From: Tethya wilhelma | Taxonomy: Eukaryota; Porifera; Demospongiae; Tethyida; Tethyidae | Length of the DNA: 64,000 nt | Direction of reading: 5' to 3' | Assembly: GCA_964030475.1 (NCBI GenBank) | Contig: CAXIPT010000008.1 | Span: 5,013,142-5,077,141, forward strand | Part shown: positions 52,201 through 64,000 of the stretch, piece by piece | Layout of the letters: each line of letters begins with the position of its first letter | Numbering within the stretch: position 1 is the first letter of the stretch | Position numbers and translations under genes: made by a program | The notes under the pieces: generated by a model | Databases searched by the model: none | Told to the model about the DNA's origin: nothing | Seen by the model: only the letters and a program-made list of their open reading frames with translations

Positions 52201-53253
52201 GACGATGATGAAGACATGGAGTGATGTCTGGAATGGTGGTGTCTGCCCGAGGTTGAAGTGAGGGTGCTCTCCGATGAAATAGAACAGAGGGTGGAAGGGA
52301 TGGTATCGGCCATGCCTCTGGGTCTGAGAGTGGCTCTCAGAGGTCCTCCTCTGCCGCTGGTGTGAGTGGAACTGGCCGTGGTGTACTGGGAGGAGGCGTG
52401 GCCACTGTCCATGGAGGCGAGGGAGTGGTGGGTGCTGTTGTACGGGAGGTGCTCTCCTTTCATGAAGGGATGGTCGAGGATCTGTGAGATCTTGAGTCGC
52501 TGAGCTGGGTGCTGGAAGAAACAAGGAATGAAGTATCCACATTTACTCCAAAATAGCAATTGATGTCCACACAAAAATCACCAAAAGAGATCCATTTGAA
52601 TCTTAAAAAGTCACCTACCTTCTTCAACATGCTGGCAATAATGTCTTGAGCTTCCAGAGAGAGATCACTGGAAATAGAAATGATTCATGCACATAATAAA
52701 GATGGGAAAAAAAACGGGTTTAGGATGACACTGTGTGCCAACTAACCTCGGAATATCAACATCAGCAGTCACTATTTTATTCAGCGTATTCTTAACTCCA
52801 TCCGTCTAGATTCAGAGACAGTATACAGATAAATCCACATCTACTACATACATAAGACACATCCAGTAGCACTGTGACTCATAACCTACATCAAAAGGGG
52901 GTCGTCCAACCAGCAGGGTGTAAAGCATACAGCCGAGGGACCACACATCAGACTCCAGGCCATGAGGACCCCTCGTTGCCACCTCACTGGACAACAAACA
53001 AACAAACAAACAAACAAACAAAGAGAAAGAGGCATAATACCTAAATGTCAAAGATTACTATACAGCTAGAATTTTCCGAGGAGTATGAAAATTTCACTCT
53101 CTCTGTGCTGACATTAACTCACGGGGCAATGTAGTTAGGAGTGCCGCACATGGTGTAATGCTTTTCATCACCCTTCAACCGAGCAGCCAGACCAAAATCA
53201 GCAATTTTCTAAAACAGTAACAGATTGTCATAATTATAAAGTTAAAGGATAAA

Positions 53254-53323
<70 letters not shown>

Positions 53324-54188
53324 GTGTGTGAGTGAGTGCTCACAGCGTCCATGGTCTTGGTAAGGAGCAGGTTGGAGAGGCTGAGGTCCCTATGTATGAT
53401 GTTGTGAGTGNAGCAGGTTGGAGAGGCTGAGGTCCCTATGTATGATGTTGTGAGTGTGAAGATAGAGAAGACCTTGGACCACTTGACCAAACAGCCTACG
53501 AGCTGCCACCAAACAGAGAGAGAGAGAGAGAGAGAGAGAACAATCTTTATCCTTTGACTAGCAATATCTTGATCACTGGCATCTTTACCTTCTGGTTCTG
53601 TTAGCTTCTCTCGAGTTGTCTTCAAGTATCTGTTGAGCTCCAAGTTATCGCACAACTCCAGAACTAGGTACACATAGTTGGAGTCCTCGAAGTAGTTGTA
53701 GAGCTCAAGGACACTCGGGTGTTTGAGCCTGCTGTGGATTTCCACCTCATTTCTCACACGAGTCACCATCCCCGCCGCCTGCATCAGCTTGATGTCAATC
53801 TGTTTGTCAGCACACACAAGTGTATGCATTCAATGTGGTTCGGATCAAAACAGTGTGAGAGTTTTAAGGGGAGTGTGAGATTCTAATCTGCTTGTTTTGA
53901 TTTTCTAGCGACATTCATAGGTGGTGTTGACAGTGTGAAATATCACCATCATCCAATCATCTTTCCACTCACCATTTTAATGGCTACTTCTTGTCCATTC
54001 TTCTTAGATTTTGCTCTGTACACGTTGGCAAACCCTCCCTTGCCCAGTAGGTTGAGTACTGCATAGTCCTATGATTCAAAAATGTTATTCATAAGTCTTT
54101 GCCAGCTGTTCACATAACACGAAGAGTGCATATGTACGTGTAAAAGTATCTATCTTACTTCTATAGAGTTTCCAAAGTTTGAATTCAT
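49256..54188 (-). CDS. PLK4: PLK4 (Sak) centriole-duplication kinase
   Basis: PLK4 starts centriole duplication. About 15 exons: 54159-54188, 53973-54068, 53589-53799, 53344-53512, about 53122-53209, 52889-52991, about 52745-52805, 52620-52668, about 51704-52512, 51462-51617, 50902-51159, 50310-50680, 49731-49923, 49541-49642, then 49363-49427 or on to the stop at 49256. The kinase has [64 protein letters not shown] and [25 protein letters not shown] Ser-rich middle follows. The cryptic polo-box region has [37 protein letters not shown]. The third polo box has [25 protein letters not shown] and [10 protein letters not shown] 45-bp exact repeat around N 53411 breaks the catalytic-loop exon. 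Removing one copy restores the family sequence, so it is read as an assembly error. It shares its promoter with HSPA4. Confidence 0.94.
53366..53456. repeat. 45-bp exact tandem duplication around N 53411 in PLK4 exon
   Basis: 53366-53410 equals 53412-53456. Both encode the [14 protein letters not shown] catalytic-loop segment, with an N between. Expected to be artefactual. Confidence 0.9.
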
Positions 54189-54340
54189 GTTAATCGTTCG
54201 CTGAAGACTATTTCCTTCTATCCTGTGAAAAGTGAAGAGTCAAGAGCTTCTCTGAGGCTCTTGTTCATTGAAACACTGCTCCATAGCAGAGGCCATTTTC
54301 CCCGCCTGCTTTTCAAACGAAAATTGCATTACGATATTCA

Positions 54341-54354
54341 TTGCGCATGCTCAG
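54341..54354. promoter_or_regulatory. NRF1-like site in PLK4/HSPA4 promoter
   Basis: TTGCGCATGCTCAG, identical to the copy at 27371-27384, 153 bp upstream of the PLK4 ATG. Confidence 0.55.
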
Positions 54355-54418
54355 AACACGTACGGGAAAGGGGTACCCCCGTTAATTAACCTCGTGGTTT
54401 CCATATGCAAGGCGCATG

Positions 54419-54465
54419 GAAAGTTCTAGAAGAAGCCCCTTTTACAAGAACATTCTAGAAGCTTG
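54419..54465 (+). promoter_or_regulatory. Two perfect heat-shock elements
   Basis: GAAagTTCtaGAA (54419-54431) and GAAcaTTCtaGAAgcTT (54448-54464) follow the alternating nGAAn/nTTCn HSF1 pattern without mismatch. They lie 193-238 bp before the HSPA4 ATG and 231 bp before the PLK4 ATG on the other strand. HSF1-driven induction of HSPA4 is expected. Confidence 0.85.
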
Positions 54466-54647
54466 GAGCAGCCAACAGCTCTGCATTTAATTGATGTAAG
54501 TACTCCGAACTGTTTCAATCATTGTGTGTGTCAATAAACCTTCATATGTGCAGATAAAACTCTCTGAAACGTTTGCTGAGAGACTCAGTGTGTGTTTGTT
54601 TGTCAAAGAAGAAGAGTACAAGTTTGCTGACACAGTCGAGCTGCTGA

Positions 54648-59764
<5,117 letters not shown>

Positions 59765-60088
59765 GCTGATTTATAATGTATACAATGACCATTGTTGTAG
59801 CAAATTAACAAACAAACTTGTATTCTATGGTGTAACCGGGTTAATTTATTTATGCACTATGTATTACTAGGTATGCTTTTAAAATTTCTTATTTGTTTTG
59901 TGTTATTAATATTATATCTGCTTAATAGGGACAATTATTATTATGATAATTATGACCACGAGGTACTGTACAATAAGTCATGGATCTATTGTATGAGTGA
60001 CAAACAAACACACAACATCTTCAAAACACACATTCACACACACAAAGTATTGATTTGTTGAAATCTTTGAGCCTGCAATATGTATCAA
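59765..60088. other. 3' spacer between convergent HSPA4 and TMEM184C
   Basis: AT-rich 324 bp with no coding signal. The two stop codons face each other. Confidence 0.7.
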
Positions 60089-62007
60089 TCATGGAACTGT
60101 TCTGGCTGTATTCTCTGTCTCACTGGTGCTAGAAGTAGACCTTCCATCTGAGCTATGTTCAGGGGTCGAAGGGTCTGAACTAGAAGTACTTGATGATGAC
60201 TCAGCTGTTCCAGTAGAAGTGATCCTTCTAGAAACAGTACCGCCACTCTCATTGATTAGTCCTTCGTACTTCATCACGCTCATACTCAAACTGGTCTCCC
60301 TAACACCATCACCCATCGCTGGTGCTGTTTGACCCTCTGACTCATATCCCTGAGCATCATTACTCAAAAGTGGATCTTTTTCAGACGATTGCGGCATTTT
60401 CGTTTTGCTCCTCAACCGAGGCAAACTGGGTCTAGGGATCGGATCGACGAAATGTTCCTTCATGTCCCCTGCCACGTCTCTCACATCCAACATCCTGAGG
60501 CACGATGCGATGCATGGAGCTTGGGCAGCTGCTGGGTCGATGTAAGGCTTGTGGGAGAAGACGAAATAGTGTGCTACGGCGAAGGCAAGCATCTCGATAC
60601 AGATGAGAAAGTTTTGAAGACCTTCTGCCACTGCTTGGTTGTCGTACTTCTCCCAGGCTTTGAGCACGCCTGTCTTTGCGAGGATGGCAATGAGCAGGGA
60701 TTGCCTAGAGAGGGTAAATNNNNNNNNNNNNNACACACACACACACACTCATTTATAGTTTCTCGATTCTTTTGGTGCATATACCAGTGCTCAAAAGATT
60801 CTCAGTTTCCAGATGTACATATTTACACAAACACAGGTACAATATACTTACAATGCCACGACAGTCAGCAGTATCCTCACGACAACATACTGCAGGACAC
60901 CCAACTTGCACCTCCTGATGAAGGCCATCCCCTTCGGCCACGGGGGGCAGCAGCAGAAGGGAATGGGTTGAGTTACAGGTGGCCGGGAGAGGAGCTCTGA
61001 AGGAAGGTCATACTCAAACTTGAGAAAATTTAAGAGGTAGCAAAGAAAGTTGTAAAGGACGTAGGCTTCATAGCACTCCCTGACGGTGTCCCAGTAGATG
61101 GCCGTCTTGGGATACTTGAGTCCCAGCCACTGCAAGCCACACACACACACAGATCAAGAGAGAGAAGGAGGGGTGGGCATTATTTCAGATCTCTAGAATG
61201 AGGGGAAATTCTCAACTTACACTATCTAACGAGTATATTGGCACCATCCAGAGGATCCTGCAATGATATATATCAAGCCATCTGTCACACATACCTTATT
61301 TGTCTTACAGAACAAAAACACAATGTAAAATTGAACTATATACATCACAATTTTGCTAAGAGGCGTGGGCAATACAGATGGAGATAGGGAGACTATAAAA
61401 ACAAGTGTTTCTGACTAAACAAAGACATCAATATTCAATAAGCAGGCTATAACACTGTACACTGATACTTTCCTCCCAAATATGTACTGCCTAAATCATG
61501 GAAAATTTTGAGATCTAGCTGAGATTTGAACCCAGGCCTTTTGAATTCTTTTATTCTTGCTCCAATGCCTATGAGCTCTTGTGAACCAGTGGCAGAATTA
61601 AAGTTTGTTATATTCAATCTGCATACTGGGTTGGTGAACAAGCAGAGAATAGCAGTATTTTCATGGACCTGTTGCAATACCAAGTGCACATACCTGATGA
61701 TGTGCTTCTGCAGGTGGGGTTGGGTGTAGTTCAGGAGGTGCTGTGTGAGGCCAAGTAGAAATATGGGGAAGGTAAGCAACATGAAGATCCCTGCTACAAA
61801 CCACGCCTTGAACTGGTCTTCAGCGTGTTCGTGGTAGAGTTCATAGACGAGTAGAGGCAAGAAGACAAGGAGAATAATGAGATAAATCACCACCATCAGG
61901 GGCTTGCAAACCAGTCTCCAATTTTGCCAGCAACTCCATCGCGCACACTTGCACTCACAGAAACATGACCTAATGCAGCTCTTGAGTTTGAGCAAACAGT
62001 TAGCCAT
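60089..62007 (-). CDS. TMEM184C: TMEM184C-like seven-pass membrane protein, middle part missing at N gap
   Basis: Member of the TMEM184/OST-alpha (DUF300) family of multipass membrane proteins, possibly organic-solute transport or vesicle related. Exons: 61694-62007, 61221-61257, 60852-61129, then 60089-60704 after the gap. The start MANCLLKLKSCIRSCFCECK is Cys-rich. Family blocks are [134 protein letters not shown] and FSHKPYI, with a Ser-rich cytosolic tail. The segment between TVVAL and WQSLL (about 70 residues, two membrane passes in human TMEM184C) is absent, at the 13-N gap 60720-60732. The ATG at 62007 was picked as the first in-frame Met before the conserved region; an upstream coding exon cannot be excluded. 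Confidence 0.9.
60720..60732. other. 13-N assembly gap
   Basis: Located between TMEM184C exons 60089-60704 and 60852-61129 beside a CA run. About 210 bp of expected coding sequence is missing here. Confidence 0.95.
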
Positions 62008-62186
62008 GGCAAGAGTTAATATATGTGTCTGCAGAAGTAGTATAAGAGTTTCTGATAAATAGATGATACAAATATCTGTAGGGAAAACAACCAAACAAGA
62101 GTTAGTAAACGACTTTAATGTTGGTACTTTCACTTCAAATCCCTCAGTATCAATAACGTACATGTAAAACAATATGATAGGCAGTT

Positions 62187-62746
<560 letters not shown>

Positions 62747-62810
62747 GCTCCAGCCAACTGATCATCACAAGTTTTCGCAAACGTGAGGGGTCATGTGAAC
62801 GACCAGGTCA

Positions 62811-62829
62811 TGGTGCGCATCAATTAGAA
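62811..62829 (+). promoter_or_regulatory. 19-bp ciliary-promoter element, KIF3A copy
   Basis: Plus-strand TGGTGCGCATCAATTAGAA, 39 bp before the KIF3A ATG. It differs from the CCDC103 copy at two positions. Confidence 0.6.
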
Positions 62830-62868
62830 TCAAGTGGTTGCCAACAGCATTCGATAAACAAACCCATC

Positions 62869-63336
62869 ATGGCTGTAAGTTGGTTGTCTTGTGTGTGCAA
62901 CTGTTTCCAGCTGTACGCATCTGTTTTATACGTACATAAGCATCAAAGAAATCTAGTGAATAATTCTTTTTGCATGCTGCCAAATTGCATGATAATTTCT
63001 ATAGACTGCACTGCCACAATCTCTTTGAAGTATGCCATCACTGCAGGCTATCTTCCCCCATCCAGAGTAAGTCTGAAGACAACAAAGATGATAATGTGAA
63101 GGTGGCCATTCGCTGCCGACCTCTGACTCCTGGAGAAGTCTCAAAAGGCAGAAAGGTGATAGTCCATGTGGATCAGCTCCGTGGGCAGGTCTCGATCCAG
63201 GTCACCAAATCACACAGCAGTGAGAAACAGAGAACATTCACTTTTGATTCTGTGTTTGGTTTTGAATCGAAACAAGTGGATATCTACAATGAGACAGCAC
63301 GACCTATAGTGGACTCGGTACTGGAAGGATTCAATG
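62869..63336 (+). CDS. KIF3A: Kinesin-2 motor, KIF3A-like (first two exons, 3' end off window)
   Basis: KIF3A is a motor subunit of heterotrimeric kinesin-2, the anterograde intraflagellar-transport motor. Exon 62869-62874 codes only Met-Ala before GTAAGT. Exon 63066-63336 continues SKSEDNKDDNVKVAIRCRPL, then VDQLRGQVSIQ, TFTFDSVFGFESKQVDIYN and TARPIVDSVLEGFNG, ending at GTATAA. VFG.ESKQ.D.YN..ARPI fits KIF3A better than KIF3B. The next exon, which should carry the P-loop GQTGTGKT, is not within 63337-64000 and must lie beyond the edge. The six-nucleotide coding first exon is unusual but is supported by a good donor, the phase and the promoter element 39 bp upstream. Confidence 0.88.
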
Positions 63337-64000
63337 GTATAATGAAGGCACCAAGGTGCATAAGCCTCGGCGCAATCAACTAGCATGATGCACAACCATA
63401 CATGAATGCATGACCTCTTCATCCAACCAACCTCAAATAACCTGTAGCAATCAAGAATGTACTGAGCTGTGGTCAGCCTAGTTATAATAACCTCTGTTTA
63501 GAAATTCGTTGATGCTTGTAGCACTTGCAATACAGTACTGAATGCTAAGTTTCTTGATCAGTGCCAGTCTCATATATGAGCATGTGTGAGTATTCACGTA
63601 TCACGCAAGTCAATAATCTCTTTCTTCTTTGTCTTTGTCTTTCAAACCTTTTTTGCCTAGATCTCGCATACATTTTGAACACCAGACAACCAGAAGAAGT
63701 GAGAGTTTCTAGCTTGCTTGCTACAACTCTTGCAGAATGTTCATGATTATACCAGCAATTCAAATTGCCAATATCAGCTGCACAATCTATTTCCCTGCAC
63801 TCAGTGTCATTATGGAGAGACTTTTTTAGGAGTCTGGACTTGAGGCAAAAGGCTTTTTAGCTTCTCTACAAGCATATAGCTAGAGTCTCTAGCTAAAGCC
63901 TCTAGCTAAAGAATATGCTTGGATAGCTGATTTCTTGGTAGCAAAGCCATTATGCCATAGATAGTATAGGCTAGGCCTTTTGTGCCTGGACAGGGGCGTA
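63337..64000 (+). other. Intron of KIF3A-like gene to window edge
   Basis: No exon or motor-domain motif is recognisable here. Near the right edge there is a short local repeat of CTAGCTAAAG(C/A) (about 63890-63910). Confidence 0.55.

Noticed and set aside
62834..62843. RFX X-box before KIF3A (GTTGCC half-site)
   Set aside because: Only one half-site is present; the partner half RGYAAC is missing, so it is not a credible X-box.

Overview
The window is nuclear DNA from an animal with a compact, intron-dense genome. Most introns are 50-400 bp, almost all are GT-AG, and intergenic gaps are often only 110-160 bp. Gene content is metazoan: a DLC-type RhoGAP, OFD1, PLK4, CCDC103, a kinesin-2 motor, SLAIN, P-glycoproteins and VPS37A. 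Animal-level placement is secure. An early-branching, sponge-like animal is my inference from the compactness, the divergence from vertebrate proteins and the AIG1-type GTPase, and I could not test it. (CT/AG)n and (CA/GT)n microsatellites are extremely abundant, and many sit directly against splice sites.

Layout. 261-7466 (-) SAM-RhoGAP protein of the DLC family, C-terminal end off the window. 9030-13003 (+) PLP-dependent phospho-lyase (ETNPPL/PHYKPL type). 13436-16838 (+) SLAIN microtubule plus-end protein with an unusual internal repeat. 17086-17646 (-) intronless death-domain membrane protein. 17833-22228 (-) OFD1. 22541-22654 (+) OST4. 22927-25018 (-) lipoyl synthase. 25131-26110 (+) CCDC103. 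26353-27338 (-) unassigned protein. 27499-28548 (+) intronless AIG1-type GTPase. 30201-38215 and 39767-45802 (+) two tandem full ABCB transporters. 46023-47818 (-) VPS37A with a tRNA-Gly(GCC) inside one intron. 47941-49146 (+) CWH43, broken off at an N. 49256-54188 (-) PLK4. 54657-59764 (+) HSPA4/Hsp110. 60089-62007 (-) TMEM184C with a missing middle part. 62187-62746 (-) small unassigned gene. 62869-63336 (+) first exons of a KIF3A-like kinesin-2 motor, running off the right edge.

Themes. Several neighbours are head-to-head pairs sharing short promoters: OFD1/OST4, LIAS/CCDC103, the unassigned 26.4-27.3 kb gene/AIG1 GTPase, VPS37A/CWH43, PLK4/HSPA4, and the small gene/KIF3A. Cilium and centriole genes are over-represented (OFD1, CCDC103, PLK4, KIF3A, and SLAIN on the microtubule side). 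A 19-bp element, TGGTGYGCRTYAATTAGAA, lies 39-69 bp upstream of the ATG of OFD1, CCDC103 and KIF3A, always pointing toward the ciliary gene. This is the most interesting non-coding signal here. The PLK4/HSPA4 promoter carries two perfect heat-shock elements.

Assembly quality matters. Most isolated N characters coincide with an exact duplication, an inverted copy, a lost exon or a truncated gene (39043, 43771, 49149, 53411, 60720-60732, 62556). These should be read as scaffolding artefacts before any biology is inferred from them. Exon coordinates were worked out by eye from splice signals, reading phase and family resemblance.
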